From Butyrivibrio sp. (lineage in GTDB: Bacteria; Bacillota; Clostridia; Lachnospirales; Lachnospiraceae): DNA of 53,120 nucleotides. The notes beneath the pieces were generated by a model. The model saw nothing but the letters and a program-made list of their open reading frames with translations. It made no database searches and had not been told where the DNA came from. Both the position numbers and the translations under genes were made by a program. This document shows, in pieces, positions 15,794-24,972 of the stretch; within the stretch, counting starts at the first letter, position 1; each line of letters begins with the position of its first letter. Location of the stretch: positions 1-53,120 of the forward strand of contig JAFXTN010000001.1 in NCBI GenBank assembly GCA_017535785.1, in the 5' to 3' direction.

Positions 15794-16492
15794 ATGATAA
15801 AAGAAAACCTTGAATACGTTGAAAATAGAATCTGCGAAGCCTGCAAAAGAGCCGGCAGAGACCGAAGCGAAGTCACTCTCATCGCTGTCAGCAAGACTAA
15901 GCCCGTCAGCGATCTTCGCGAGGCCATGGCTTGCGGCATCACAGTATTCGGTGAAAATAAAGTTCAGGAAATAAGAGATAAGACAGCCGAGATTACAGAG
16001 CCCCTTTCATGGCACATGATCGGCCACCTTCAGGCCAACAAAGTTAAGTATCTTCCCGGTGTTGCCTGCATGATCCACTCAGTCGACAACAGAAAGCTTG
16101 CAGATGAGATCGAGAAGCAAGCTTCAAAGCACGATCTTGTGATGGACGTTCTTGTGGAAGTAAACATGGCCCACGAAGAATCTAAGTTCGGCCTTTCTCC
16201 CGACGAAGCCATCGACTTCGTAAAAGAGATCAGCACGCTGCCCCATCTCAATATCCGCGGTTTCATGACCATCGCTCCTTATACAGAGAATCCGGAATCC
16301 AACCGCGTTTACTTCAAAGGGCTCCGCGAGCTCAAGGACAAAGTCAATGAGCTAGGCATCCCCGGCGTCCACATGGACACCCTTTCAATGGGCATGACCG
16401 GCGACTACGAAGTCGCCATCGAAGAAGGCGCCACCTTCGTCCGCGTCGGCACCGGAATCTTTGGGGAGAGGGATTATAGTAAGAAGGCATGA
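15794..16492 (+). CDS. yggS: YggS/PROSC family PLP homeostasis protein
   Basis: 232 aa from MIKENLEYVENRI; the ATG at 15794 follows GGAGGAATTAGAC. The PLP-binding lysine is Lys34 in LIAVSKTKPV. Family motifs follow: FGENKVQEI, WHMIGHLQANKVKYL, LVEVNMAHEESKFGL, SMGMTGDYEVAIEEGATFVRVGTGIFG. The protein binds pyridoxal 5'-phosphate without known catalysis and keeps PLP and amino acid pools in balance; cytoplasmic. Alone on the + strand, bounded by a strong terminator. A short palindrome ATGATATATCAT lies at about 15735-15746 in its promoter region. Confidence 0.95.
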   Translation: MIKENLEYVENRICEACKRAGRDRSEVTLIAVSKTKPVSDLREAMACGITVFGENKVQEIRDKTAEITEPLSWHMIGHLQANKVKYLPGVACMIHSVDNRKLADEIEKQASKHDLVMDVLVEVNMAHEESKFGLSPDEAIDFVKEISTLPHLNIRGFMTIAPYTENPESNRVYFKGLRELKDKVNELGIPGVHMDTLSMGMTGDYEVAIEEGATFVRVGTGIFGERDYSKKA

Positions 16493-16493
16493 T

Positions 16494-16526
16494 AAAAGAG
16501 CTGTGAATAATCACAGCTCTTTTTTG
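16494..16526. terminator. Strong bidirectional terminator
   Basis: Perfect 13-bp stem AAAAGAGCTGTGA / TCACAGCTCTTTT with an ATAA loop and T-runs on both strands, between the convergent yggS and the flavin oxidoreductase gene. Confidence 0.93.
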
Positions 16527-16531
16527 TCGTC

Positions 16532-18487
16532 TCAGAGTGAAAGCGCAGCCTTGTATCCGCCTTCGATCGCGTGTCTGATCCTGCCTGCTTTTTCGGCATC
16601 TCCGATCGTGATCATGTCCGGATACTCTTTTGCGATATCTTCTGCGATCGCATTGGATCTTGTTCCGAGTGAGATAACGATATTGTCGTAGCTTGCCGTT
16701 ACTTCTTTTCCGGTCTCAAGGTTATTGAACTTGGCCTCGTGCTCATCTACGCTTACAAGCTGATGCTTAGCAAAGAATTTGCATCCGCCGGGAGCAAGTC
16801 TTCCCATAACATCAATAAGATTCTGGAAGAAGAGTCCGGGTCCGATATCGTCAGCCATCTCGTAAAGCTCAATGCTGTTTCCTTTTTCCTGAAGGAATTC
16901 CGCAGTCTCGATTCCGGTCATACCTGAACCTACTACGCAGACTTTTTTGCCCGAAAGATTAACTCTTCCCGCCAAAACATCAGGCGGAGTGATGATAAAG
17001 CTACCGTCAAGTCCCGGTATGCTTCTTGGAAGAACCGGTGAAGAACCGATAGCATTGATAACCTTATAAGGATTCTCCTTCTTGATAAGCTCGGCAGTTG
17101 CCTCGGTATTAAGTCGAACTTCGATGCCGTACTTCTCGATCATAGCCTGATAGTACTCAATAAGCCATGTGATCTTGTCTTTCTTGGGAGGCTTATTTGC
17201 AAGATTAAGCTGTCCGCCGATCTCTCCTGCCGCCTCAAAAATAACAGGCTTAAATCCACGCTCTGCCGCAACTCTTGCCGCCTCAAGTCCCGCAGGACCT
17301 GCGCCAAGGATCACTATTTTATTTCCGTCTCCGTTGTTCTTAAGAGGAAGATACGTGCACTCCTCGCCTCCCTCGATATTTACAGTACACTGGCAGCGAA
17401 TTCCGTTGTCTTCGTCCGCAGCCATAAGGCTTTCCATACAGTTAAGACAGGAAATGCACTTTCTGAGCTCTTTTTCCCTGCCTTCTTTGACCTTGTTGCC
17501 CCAGTAAGGGTCGGCAAAGAACTGTCTGGCAGAACCAACGAATGAAACTCCTTTATTAAGGAAATCAACTGCGCCCTGGGGAGTTCTGATAACTGAACAT
17601 GCGATAACGGGGATCTTCACCGCTTTCGCGATAGTTGCTCCGTTAACCATCTTCCAGCCTTCATCAAAGCCTGTAGGCTCCCAAGCCCAGTTCATGGTTT
17701 CGTAGTTTCCGGCTGAAACGTCAAGCGCATCAACGCCGTAGCTTTCAAAAAGCTTGGCCATCTCAACCGCTTCTTCAAGGATCATTCCGCCTTCTTTTCC
17801 GATCTCGCGCATATATTCGTCAGCGGAATATCTGATGATTATCGGATAATCTCCGCATTTTTCCCTGATGCCTTCAACGATCTCTTTTATAATTCTTACT
17901 CTGTTCTCGATACTTCCGCCGTATTCATCTGTTCTGTGATTTGTGTATGAAGAAATGAATTCGCAGAGAAGATATCCGTGAGCCGCATGAAGCACAACGC
18001 CGTCTACTCCTGCTTTCTGCATGCGAACTGCGCTGTCCACAAAATCTTTTACCGTATCATGAATCTCTTCAACGGTCATTGCATGAGTGGGCATATGGAT
18101 GAGATCGCTCTCCTGTCCGCTCGGTGATGCCATCGATCCGCCGTTCAAAGGCGCAATTCCCTGACATCCGGGATGATAAAGCTCAACAAATAAAAGTGAT
18201 CCGTATTTATGGATACTGTCCGCCATCTTCTTGTATCCGGGAATGAACTTGTCGTCATCCGTACAGATATTTCTGATGTTTCCGCGTCCGGTCTTGCTGT
18301 TGACAGAAGCAACCTCTGTCATTACAATTCCGCATCCGCCTTTGGCTCTTTCGGTATAAAAAGCGATATCTCTTTCAGAAACGCTACCGTCAAGCTCTGC
18401 GTAATAGTTGCCCATTGGTTCGAAAACCAGTCTGTTAGGTGATGTTACTTTGCCAATTTTTTGCTCGGTAAAAAGCTGTTCGTACAT
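16532..18487 (-). CDS. NADH:flavin oxidoreductase, 2-enoate/2,4-dienoyl-CoA reductase type
   Basis: 651 aa in the order old-yellow-enzyme barrel (1-~340), Fe-S cysteine cluster, FAD/NAD domain. Barrel motifs: HAAHGYLLCEFIS and NHRTDEYGGSIENR. The 4Fe-4S cysteines are in CISCLNCME and CQCTVN. The FAD dinucleotide site is IVILGAGPAGLEAARVAAERG; the NAD site is VCVVGSGMTGIETAEFL. Such enzymes reduce activated C=C bonds (enoates, dienoyl-CoA, bile acid intermediates) with NADH. The substrate here is not determined. It is transcribed divergently from a MerR regulator, with a classic MerR operator in its promoter, so it is probably induced by an electrophile or its substrate. Confidence 0.88.
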   Translation of the reverse strand: MYEQLFTEQKIGKVTSPNRLVFEPMGNYYAELDGSVSERDIAFYTERAKGGCGIVMTEVASVNSKTGRGNIRNICTDDDKFIPGYKKMADSIHKYGSLLFVELYHPGCQGIAPLNGGSMASPSGQESDLIHMPTHAMTVEEIHDTVKDFVDSAVRMQKAGVDGVVLHAAHGYLLCEFISSYTNHRTDEYGGSIENRVRIIKEIVEGIREKCGDYPIIIRYSADEYMREIGKEGGMILEEAVEMAKLFESYGVDALDVSAGNYETMNWAWEPTGFDEGWKMVNGATIAKAVKIPVIACSVIRTPQGAVDFLNKGVSFVGSARQFFADPYWGNKVKEGREKELRKCISCLNCMESLMAADEDNGIRCQCTVNIEGGEECTYLPLKNNGDGNKIVILGAGPAGLEAARVAAERGFKPVIFEAAGEIGGQLNLANKPPKKDKITWLIEYYQAMIEKYGIEVRLNTEATAELIKKENPYKVINAIGSSPVLPRSIPGLDGSFIITPPDVLAGRVNLSGKKVCVVGSGMTGIETAEFLQEKGNSIELYEMADDIGPGLFFQNLIDVMGRLAPGGCKFFAKHQLVSVDEHEAKFNNLETGKEVTASYDNIVISLGTRSNAIAEDIAKEYPDMITIGDAEKAGRIRHAIEGGYKAALSL

Positions 18488-18510
18488 ATCTCCTACCTCC
18501 TATACTTCCA

Positions 18511-18540
18511 CTTATAAATCTTAGAGTAGCTCTAAGTCAA
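18511..18540 (-). promoter_or_regulatory. MerR-type promoter of the oxidoreductase gene
   Basis: TTGACT (18540-18535), 18-base spacer, TATAAG (18516-18511) on the minus strand. The dyad CTTAGAG-N3-CTCTAAG (18520-18536) fills the spacer, as in promoters twisted open by MerR-family activators. AGGAGGTAGGAG follows before the ATG at 18487. Confidence 0.82.
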
Positions 18541-18578
18541 TGTTTTTTATATTAAATTATTATAATCACTTTAATCAC

Positions 18579-18607
18579 TTGAAAATATCAGTGTTTTGCG
18601 CTATCCT
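18579..18607 (+). promoter_or_regulatory. Promoter of the MerR gene
   Basis: TTGAAA (18579-18584), 17-base spacer, TATCCT (18602-18607), about 40 bases before the ATG at 18646. Confidence 0.6.
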
Positions 18608-18645
18608 TATATCTGCAAAAGTTAAAGTAACTCGAGGTGATCGCT

Positions 18646-19071
18646 ATGGTAAATATGGAAGATTGCGTTAAGTCTTTATCTATGGACCATCCACTTGATA
18701 CAACGCCCAAATATTCCGTAACTCAGGCCTCCAAACTGGTCGAGATCTCGGAACATACGCTTAGATACTATGATGACAAGGGTCTTTTCCCTTTCCTTCA
18801 AAAAAATACCGCAGGCAAGCGTCTTTTCTCGGAAGCAGACCTTCAGTGGGCCAAGCTCCTTGAATGCCTGAGCAATTCAGGCCTTTCGATAAAAGAGATG
18901 CAGAAGTACGTTAAACTCTGCACTATCGGCGACTCTACAGTTCCCGAACGTTTTGAGATTTTGAAAAAACAGGAAAAGATTGTAAAAGATCAGATAAAAG
19001 AGAAAAAGAAACAGCTCAAACTCTTGCAGTTCAAGCTGGATTACTACGAAAAATGGTGCCGGAGGATATAA
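18646..19071 (+). CDS. MerR family transcriptional regulator
   Basis: 141 aa from MVNMEDCVKS (ATG at 18646, GAGG eight bases upstream; a GTG at 18637 overlaps the ribosome binding site). The MerR winged helix is YSVTQASKLVEISEHTLRYYDDKGL through GKRLFSEADLQWAKLLECLSNSGLSIKEM. The effector part has KLCTIGDSTVPERFEILKKQ and a long coiled coil (KDQIKEKKKQLKLLQFKLDYYEKW), like the AdhR/YraB branch that senses aldehydes or other electrophiles. It should activate the divergent flavin oxidoreductase gene through the dyad at 18520-18536. Confidence 0.9.
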   Translation: MVNMEDCVKSLSMDHPLDTTPKYSVTQASKLVEISEHTLRYYDDKGLFPFLQKNTAGKRLFSEADLQWAKLLECLSNSGLSIKEMQKYVKLCTIGDSTVPERFEILKKQEKIVKDQIKEKKKQLKLLQFKLDYYEKWCRRI

Positions 19072-19083
19072 TCCTCGGCACCA
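19054..19083 (+). terminator. Terminator overlapping the end of the MerR gene
   Basis: TGGTGCCGGAGGA pairs with TCCTCGGCACCA with one bulged G; it includes the stop codon and is followed by TTTGTTATTT. Confidence 0.65.
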
Positions 19084-19117
19084 TTTGTTATTTCTATTGT
19101 ACTTCTATTCGAATCGG

Positions 19118-19148
19118 CGATCAGAAGCGAATCTGCTTCTCTGCCATT
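19118..19148. repeat. Duplicate of the 3' end of rho
   Basis: The ~30 bases coding the end of rho (…EKQIRF and stop, near 19154-19184) occur again just downstream with about two substitutions. The extra copy still reads MAEKQIRF-stop but is not joined to a gene. Confidence 0.6.
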
Positions 19149-19155
19149 CCTCTTA

Positions 19156-20616
19156 TCAGAAGCGGATCTGCTTCTCTACCATTCTTACGAATTCGACGTT
19201 GTTTCTAGTCTTTGAGAAGAGGTTGATGCACTGGTCAACCGCATCGTCGGCCTTCATGCCATTGAAGCCCTTTCTCAAGCTGTTGATAGCAACGAGCTCT
19301 TCGTTTGTAAGAAGGAGATCTTCTCTTCTTGTACTTGATTTCGGAATATTGATAGCAGGGAAGATTCTCTTTTCTTGGAGCTTTCTATCAAGAACCATTT
19401 CCATGTTACCTGTTCCCTTGAATTCCTCGTAGATAACGTCGTCCATCTTGGAACCTGTCTCGATAAGTGCAGTTGCAAGAACTGTAAGGCTTCCGCCCTC
19501 TCTCATATTTCTTGCTGCGCCGAAGAATCTCTTAGGCATGTGAAGAGCTGCGGGATCAAGACCACCTGAAAGTGTTCTTCCTGAAGGAGGAACAACGATG
19601 TTGTAAGCTCTTGTAAGTCTTGTGATGGAATCGAGAAGGATAACAACGTCCTTGCCGTGCTCAACAAGTCTCTTTGCTCTCTCCATAACCATCTCGGCAA
19701 CTCTCTTGTGATGCTCAGGAAGCTCATCGAAAGTTGAGTAGATAACTTCTGCGTTAGGTCCCTCGATCGACTCCTTGATATCTGTAACTTCCTCAGGTCT
19801 CTCATCGATAAGAAGGATGATGAGATGGATCTCAGGGCTGTTCATAAGGATTGACTTTGCAACTTCCTTAAGAAGTGTTGTCTTACCTGCCTTAGGAGGT
19901 GATACGATCATACCTCTCTGTCCCTTACCGATAGGGCTGATAAGATCCATGATCCTCATTGCAACTGATGCAGTAGGAGTCTCAAGTCTGATCTTAGAAT
20001 TAGGGAAAATAGGAGTCATGTTCTCAAAGTTCCATCTTCCCATAGCAACCTCGGGCTTGTATCCGTTAACTGTATCAAGCCTTGAAAGAGCTGCAAATTT
20101 ATCTGTTTCTTTCTTGGGTCTGCATGTACCCGAAAGGATATCTCCTGTCTTTAAGTTAAATCTTCTGATAAGGCTGGGCGCAACATAAACGTCGTTATCA
20201 CCCGGAAGATAATTAGCACATCTGATGAATCCGTATCCATCCTGCATGATTTCAAGGATTCCGTTAGCTGAATCGCCTCCTTCAGCCTCGGGCTCTGCCT
20301 CTTCTGAAGCAGGTGCACTATCAGCCTTCTCAGCTTTTTCAGCTTTGCGTCCTGCGTTATCGGACTTGTTGGAAGTCTCAGCAGCATCGCCGTTTGCGGT
20401 AGTAACCACAATCTTTTTCTTAGAGGATTTAGCCGGAGCTTTCTTCTCTTCTGCAGCGCCGCTCTCGTTGGCTTTCTCCGCAGCTTCTTTTTCATCAAGT
20501 TCGCACATAAGATCAATGATCTCAGACTTTTTAAGTCCTGCTACGCCCTTGATCCCTCTTTTCTTTGCTATGTCTCTTAAGTCATTAAGTTTAAGTGTCT
20601 CGTACTTCTCTCTCAA
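19156..20616 (-). CDS. rho: Transcription termination factor Rho
   Basis: 486 aa. Order: Rho_N SAP-like helix bundle (1-42, [17 protein letters not shown]), an Ala/Lys/Glu-rich low-complexity insertion (about 43-116), the OB-fold RNA-binding domain with RNP-like DGYGFIR (~127-132), and the RecA-like motor. Walker A is [11 protein letters not shown] (~239-249); [26 protein letters not shown] and the R-loop [14 protein letters not shown] complete the hexameric helicase. It releases RNA polymerase from untranslated transcripts. Clostridial Rho proteins often carry such charged insertions between the N-terminal bundle and the OB fold. A 330-base leader lies upstream. Confidence 0.96.
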   Translation of the reverse strand: MREKYETLKLNDLRDIAKKRGIKGVAGLKKSEIIDLMCELDEKEAAEKANESGAAEEKKAPAKSSKKKIVVTTANGDAAETSNKSDNAGRKAEKAEKADSAPASEEAEPEAEGGDSANGILEIMQDGYGFIRCANYLPGDNDVYVAPSLIRRFNLKTGDILSGTCRPKKETDKFAALSRLDTVNGYKPEVAMGRWNFENMTPIFPNSKIRLETPTASVAMRIMDLISPIGKGQRGMIVSPPKAGKTTLLKEVAKSILMNSPEIHLIILLIDERPEEVTDIKESIEGPNAEVIYSTFDELPEHHKRVAEMVMERAKRLVEHGKDVVILLDSITRLTRAYNIVVPPSGRTLSGGLDPAALHMPKRFFGAARNMREGGSLTVLATALIETGSKMDDVIYEEFKGTGNMEMVLDRKLQEKRIFPAINIPKSSTRREDLLLTNEELVAINSLRKGFNGMKADDAVDQCINLFSKTRNNVEFVRMVEKQIRF

Positions 20617-20945
20617 AATTTCTCCATTCCGCGCTATATGCGCAAATTTAAAACCACTACAACCACTAAAAATTCTTGGGGATCAACAAACGATTGCGTG
20701 AAATACGCGTCTGTCAAAAGAATAAGTTTACTCTTTACTTACAGAATGACAATACACCTTTTTTACGATAAAATCAACATTAAATCACAATTTTTTCCAG
20801 AAAAAACAAGAAACAGAAGCTATTTCAACGGTGCGCCTGCAAATCAAGATAAGTTTACCGGAACACAGACAAAAAAAGACCATGCGACTAGCGCATGGTC
20901 TTCTTGATTCTCTATCATCTTTTCTGTTGAGCACCGAGTCTGTTT
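20617..20945. other. Intergenic leader region upstream of rho
   Basis: A 329-base stretch without a gene. The half near rho is its 5' leader, AT-rich, with a TTGACA hexamer on the minus strand (20717-20712) but no convincing -10 at 17 bases. The other half holds the hfl operon terminator (20869-20902). Long rho leaders in other bacteria take part in Rho autoregulation; no specific element is recognised here. Confidence 0.5.
20869..20902 (-). terminator. Terminator of the hflK-hflC operon
   Basis: Perfect 11-bp stem AAGACCATGCG / CGCATGGTCTT with a 5-base loop, followed on the minus strand by TTTTTTTGTC. Confidence 0.9.
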
Positions 20946-21830
20946 TTAGTCATTAAATTTTCCGTACAAAACTTTTGCGAGCTCGGAGTTCTTGTCGAGG
21001 ACGATGGTTTTGTCGCCCTTCATTGAAGCCTTGATGGCATCGAGACCACGGATGTAGCTGTAGAACTCGGCTTTGTCTTCGGTGTCGTAGGCTTTGGAAA
21101 GAGTTTCCATGTAGGAAGACTCACCTTCTGCGATGAGCTTCGCTGCGTCTTTTTCAGCCTGGGCCTTTACGATAGCAACTTCCTTGTCGGTCTCGTTGTG
21201 GATCTTCTGAGCCTCGGCGTCACCCTGAGCGGTGTAGGATGCGGCGATGTTGTTACGCTCTGAGATCATACGCTCGTATACGGCCTGTTTGTTGTCGTCG
21301 GGAAGATCAAGAGCCTTGATCTGCGCCTGAACGATAGTGATTCCGTAGCCGGATACATCGCTGTTGGCTTCCTCGGAAATAAGCTTGGTGAGCTGCTCGC
21401 CTCTTGCCTCGATGACTTCGTCCTGAGTCATTGAAGAGATCGCGTTCTTGGTAGCGTTGTATACAGATGCCTCGATACGCTCCTCTGCTCTTGCTGTCAA
21501 AGCATTAAGAGTCTGAACGTACTTGAGCGGATCTGTAACCTTCCAGATAACGTATGTATCTGTGATCATAGACTTTTTGTCCTTGGTGATAACGTCTGAT
21601 GCGGGGATATCGTAAAGAACCGCCTTAGCGCTGATCGACTGAACATCGTCGATGAAAGGTGTTCTCACATGAAGTCCCGGATCCTCGGCGATCGCGATGA
21701 TCTTACCGAATCTTCTTACTGTAATGTATTCGTTTTGGTGAACGATGTATGTTGCGCTTCCAAAGAGAAAAAGAGCCAGCAACACAATTACGATCAATAT
21801 TATAGATGTATAATTCTTTTTATTTCCCAT
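20946..21830 (-). CDS. hflC: HflC-type SPFH/prohibitin protein
   Basis: 294 aa from MGNKKNYTS (ATG at 21830, GAGGAGGGTAAC upstream). One N-terminal membrane helix (IILIVIVLLALFLFGSATYIV), then the SPFH domain (ITVRRFGKIIAIAEDPGLHVRTPF) and a helical part typical of HflC (EERIEASVYNATKNAISSMT; RISER/MISERNNIAASYTAQG). With HflK it forms a large membrane cage that controls the FtsH protease in the inner membrane. It starts 10 bases after hflK ends, and a strong terminator closes the operon. Confidence 0.9.
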   Translation of the reverse strand: MGNKKNYTSIILIVIVLLALFLFGSATYIVHQNEYITVRRFGKIIAIAEDPGLHVRTPFIDDVQSISAKAVLYDIPASDVITKDKKSMITDTYVIWKVTDPLKYVQTLNALTARAEERIEASVYNATKNAISSMTQDEVIEARGEQLTKLISEEANSDVSGYGITIVQAQIKALDLPDDNKQAVYERMISERNNIAASYTAQGDAEAQKIHNETDKEVAIVKAQAEKDAAKLIAEGESSYMETLSKAYDTEDKAEFYSYIRGLDAIKASMKGDKTIVLDKNSELAKVLYGKFND

Positions 21831-21840
21831 GTTACCCTCC

Positions 21841-22758
21841 TCAATCACTAAAGCTCTCAAGCGGAAGCATCTGCTGAGTCTGTCCGTCTGAGATGATAAC
21901 CTTCAGATCCGGAAGTACATCCTCCATTGCTTCGTAGAAAAGTCTCTTCTTGGTGATATAAGGCTGTAACTTGTACTGCTCATACATCTCGTTAAATCTT
22001 GCAACCTGACCTTCGGCCTCTGCTATTCTTGACTGCTTCTTGGCCTCAGCGTCCTGAATGATCTTGTCGGCTGCAGCCTCTGCCTTGGGAAGCTCTTCGC
22101 TCTGATACTTCTTGGCGTTGTTGATAGCAGTTTCTTTTCCCTGCTTAGCAGTTTCTACAGACTTGAACGCCTGAACGATATCCTGTGTGGGCGGCTCAGC
22201 GTCCTGAACGGAAAGGTTAACAACCATGAGTCCGATCTTCTTATCGGTAAGCTCCTGCTGAAGCTTCTCTTTTACCTCAGCCTGGATCTGACCCTTAGCC
22301 GTTGTGATAACGTCGTCAACAGGATAATTGACAACCGTATTTCTGATGCAAGCAAGAGCCATGTTCTTCATGATGAGCTCGGGCTCTTCGCTGTTATAAT
22401 ATGCCGCAACGGGATCACTTACCTTGTATTCAAGATAAAAATCGATATCAACAAAATTGAAGTCTGATGTGATCATTACACCCTCGTCTTCAACAGTGAT
22501 GTTCTGACCGTCTTTTACCGTGTAGCCGATTCCGATCCCGTGAGTTGTCATATCGATGAGATGTGCACTCTGGACAAAAGGAATCTTGAAATAAAGTCCG
22601 GCGGTATCAACTCTGACTACCCTTCCGAACATAGTCAGGATTGCCTGCTCCTGCTCTTTTACCTGATAAAATCCCTGACTGATAACAAGCAGGATAAAAA
22701 GTGCAACAATCCCTGCAAGCACGGTCTTAGGATTTATCTTAAGCGATTGCTTTCTCAT
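21841..22758 (-). CDS. hflK: HflK-type SPFH/prohibitin protein
   Basis: 305 aa. N-terminal membrane helix (VLAGIVALFILLVISQGFYQV), then the SPFH domain (EQAILTMFGRVVRVDTAGLYFKIPF), the HflK-like ARNTVVNYPVDDVITTAKGQI region, and a C-terminal helix with EAEGQVARFNEMYEQYKLQPYITKKRLFYEAMEDVL, the standard HflK end. It partners HflC at the membrane around FtsH. Start ATG follows GGGAGGATATTTT. First gene of a two-gene operon downstream of the NCS2 permease, separated from it by a terminator. Confidence 0.9.
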   Translation of the reverse strand: MRKQSLKINPKTVLAGIVALFILLVISQGFYQVKEQEQAILTMFGRVVRVDTAGLYFKIPFVQSAHLIDMTTHGIGIGYTVKDGQNITVEDEGVMITSDFNFVDIDFYLEYKVSDPVAAYYNSEEPELIMKNMALACIRNTVVNYPVDDVITTAKGQIQAEVKEKLQQELTDKKIGLMVVNLSVQDAEPPTQDIVQAFKSVETAKQGKETAINNAKKYQSEELPKAEAAADKIIQDAEAKKQSRIAEAEGQVARFNEMYEQYKLQPYITKKRLFYEAMEDVLPDLKVIISDGQTQQMLPLESFSD

Positions 22759-22784
22759 AAAATATCCTCCCTTTTATATGGTTA

Positions 22785-22818
22785 AAAAACGTCGGCGTGC
22801 GCCAAAACACACGCCGAC
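22785..22818 (-). terminator. Terminator of the NCS2 permease gene
   Basis: GTCGGCGTG (22791-22799) pairs with CACGCCGAC (22810-22818); on the minus strand followed by GTTTTTTAACC. Confidence 0.88.
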
Positions 22819-22841
22819 ACTAGTCATCTTATATAGTCAGA

Positions 22842-24200
22842 TCACTGGAAGTTCGTTATCAGGGCTACTACTCTCAGTGCGAAGAGAACGAATACAACCC
22901 ACATGATAGGGCTAACTTCCTTAGCTTTCTTGGATACAACCTTGAGGATAACCCAAGCAAGAACTGCGAACATGATACCTGTAGCGATTGAGTATGCAAG
23001 AGGCATCATAACTACTGCAAGGTAAGCACCTACAGAATCAGCGATGTCGCCGTCGAACTTAACCTTTGTGATACTCATGAGCATAAGCATTCCAACATAG
23101 ATAAGTGCCGGAGCTGTTGCAAATGAAGGGATCGCAAGGAAAAGAGGGCTAAGAACAAGTGATACAAGGAAAAGGCATCCTGTTGTAAGAGCTGTAAGAC
23201 CTGTTCTACCGCCGGCTGCAACACCTGCGCTTGACTCTACAAAGCTTGTGATAGTTGATGTACCAAGAAGGGCACCTGATGTTGTTCCTACAGCGTCAGC
23301 AAGGAATACCTGACCAACTCTGGGAAGATTGCCGTCCTTGTCAAGAAGGCCTGCCTTGTCGGCAACACCTACTACTGTTCCAACTGTGTCAAAAAGATCT
23401 ACATAGAGGAAGCTGAATGTGATAGCAAGGAACTGAATGATATGGCTTGCTGCCCAACCGAAGTTAAGCTTGAAAGCTGTCTCAGAAATAGCTCCGAGCT
23501 GAAGTCCTCTTGAGAAATCAGGGAAGAGGCTTGTTCCCTCAGCGGGTACGTAGATACCTGCAGCCTGAAGGATCATACCTACGATCCAGATAGCAATGAT
23601 TCCGATAAGAACGCCGCCGCGTACATTGTAATGAACGAGCGCTGCGATAAGTACAAGACCGATAAGTGCAAGCACCATGTCGAGATCTGAGAAGCTTCCG
23701 AGACCAACTACTGTTGCGTCGTTAGCTACGATGATGCGTGCATTCTGCATTCCGATGAATGCGATGAAAAGACCGATACCTGCTGAGATACCGAACTTAA
23801 GGTTCTGTGGGATACTGTTGATGATCTGCTCACGGAACTTGAAGAATGAAAGGACGATAAAGATAAGACCTTCCACAAATACCGCTGTAAGAGCGATCTT
23901 GAAAGGCTCAGCCTCTCCTGCAAGCTCACCGAGACAAACAGTGTATGCAAAATATGCATTGAGTCCGAGTCCTGCTGACAATCCGATAGGATAGTTTGCA
24001 AGGAATGCCATGATGAATGTGGCGATAGCCGATGCAAGCGCAGTAGCGACAAATACACCGTTAGCATTCATTACTGTACCCAGGATGTTAGGGTTAACGG
24101 CAAGAATATACGCCATAGTAAGGAATGTTGTGGCACCGGCAAGGATCTCTCTCTTGACCGTGGTGTCATGTTCTTTTAGCTTAAATAACTTCTCCAACAT
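22842..24200 (-). CDS. NCS2 family purine permease (PbuG/AzgA-like)
   Basis: 452 aa with about 12-14 membrane segments. The N-terminal TVKREILAGATTFLTMAYILAVNP and GLSAGLGLNAYFAYTV are signatures of the guanine/hypoxanthine branch of NCS2 proton symporters. FLYVDLFDTVGTVVGVADKAG and GTSTITSFVESSAGVAAGGRTGLTAL are the substrate and ion-binding helices. It should import adenine, guanine or hypoxanthine across the cytoplasmic membrane. No purine riboswitch is possible in the 51-base gap to the upstream CPBP gene. Start ATG has AAAGGAGAGG upstream. Confidence 0.9.
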   Translation of the reverse strand: MLEKLFKLKEHDTTVKREILAGATTFLTMAYILAVNPNILGTVMNANGVFVATALASAIATFIMAFLANYPIGLSAGLGLNAYFAYTVCLGELAGEAEPFKIALTAVFVEGLIFIVLSFFKFREQIINSIPQNLKFGISAGIGLFIAFIGMQNARIIVANDATVVGLGSFSDLDMVLALIGLVLIAALVHYNVRGGVLIGIIAIWIVGMILQAAGIYVPAEGTSLFPDFSRGLQLGAISETAFKLNFGWAASHIIQFLAITFSFLYVDLFDTVGTVVGVADKAGLLDKDGNLPRVGQVFLADAVGTTSGALLGTSTITSFVESSAGVAAGGRTGLTALTTGCLFLVSLVLSPLFLAIPSFATAPALIYVGMLMLMSITKVKFDGDIADSVGAYLAVVMMPLAYSIATGIMFAVLAWVILKVVSKKAKEVSPIMWVVFVLFALRVVALITNFQ

Positions 24201-24251
24201 ACTTTTCCTCTCCTTTGTTGAATATGACTATTTTCTTTTACAAAAGCCGCG

Positions 24252-24902
24252 TCACCTGTACAGGATCCTGCCGACTGTGTAAACCACCTCATAAGCGTTG
24301 TCATATAACTCAAAGAGAACGTGTGCCATAACCGTGACATATACGTTCTTGGTCAAAAGATATGCGATCGTAACGGGCAGAGCCATGATCATCCACTCCG
24401 CAATCCCCAACCAGCCGTGCGCTCTTGCGATCGAGCAGAGCAACAGACTTACAACCGTAAGGATCGCCGTCTTTTTCTTATTGTCAAAAGAGATAAGTGC
24501 CCTCCTGTAGAAAAACTCCTCAGCGACGGGCTTCATAACGATCATCATGAATGCGTAGACCAAAGTAGGTATAAGGTCATTCTCAACGATAATGTTGACC
24601 ACATGGTCATCTATATCATAAGAATAAGTCATCGTGATAAATTCTCTGAGCTTACCTGCGGCGAACAGACCGCCAAATGTGATCAGCACAGGTAACCAGA
24701 ACTCCTTTATCTTACCGAAATGACTGCGCATCTTCCTAAAAGAGAACTGCTTGTGAATGAAATAAAAATAAACCAGCAGTCCTAAATAGAATACAAAGAA
24801 TAAATTAAATGCTTGCTTGGGCACTACAATAGTAGCTATGACGAGTGCCAATTCCCACAGCAAAGGTATATATAAACGGTTCAAAACTGACTCCTTCAAC
24901 AT
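24252..24902 (-). CDS. CPBP family membrane metalloprotease
   Basis: 216 aa, about six to eight hydrophobic helices. The CPBP (Abi/Rce1-like) motifs are present: EEFFYRR (motif 1, paired glutamates and Arg), a His in ARAHGWLG, and MAHVLFELYDN (motif 3, HxxxN/D type). Such proteins are glutamic/metal intramembrane endopeptidases; in Firmicutes some act in bacteriocin immunity. It lies directly upstream of the NCS2 permease in the same direction and could be cotranscribed. The substrate is unknown. Confidence 0.8.
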   Translation of the reverse strand: MLKESVLNRLYIPLLWELALVIATIVVPKQAFNLFFVFYLGLLVYFYFIHKQFSFRKMRSHFGKIKEFWLPVLITFGGLFAAGKLREFITMTYSYDIDDHVVNIIVENDLIPTLVYAFMMIVMKPVAEEFFYRRALISFDNKKKTAILTVVSLLLCSIARAHGWLGIAEWMIMALPVTIAYLLTKNVYVTVMAHVLFELYDNAYEVVYTVGRILYR

Positions 24903-24972
24903 AATCTTCTTAAGATTGGTAAATAACCATACTCAATAATTATAAATTCAATGATAATAGAGGTCAATTCAT

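Noticed and set aside
20712-20717. TTGACA as a rho promoter -35 box
   Set aside because: No acceptable -10 hexamer at 16-18 bases on the minus strand; kept only as a remark.
24201-24251. Purine riboswitch before the NCS2 permease gene
   Set aside because: Only 51 bases separate it from the upstream gene and no aptamer core was seen.
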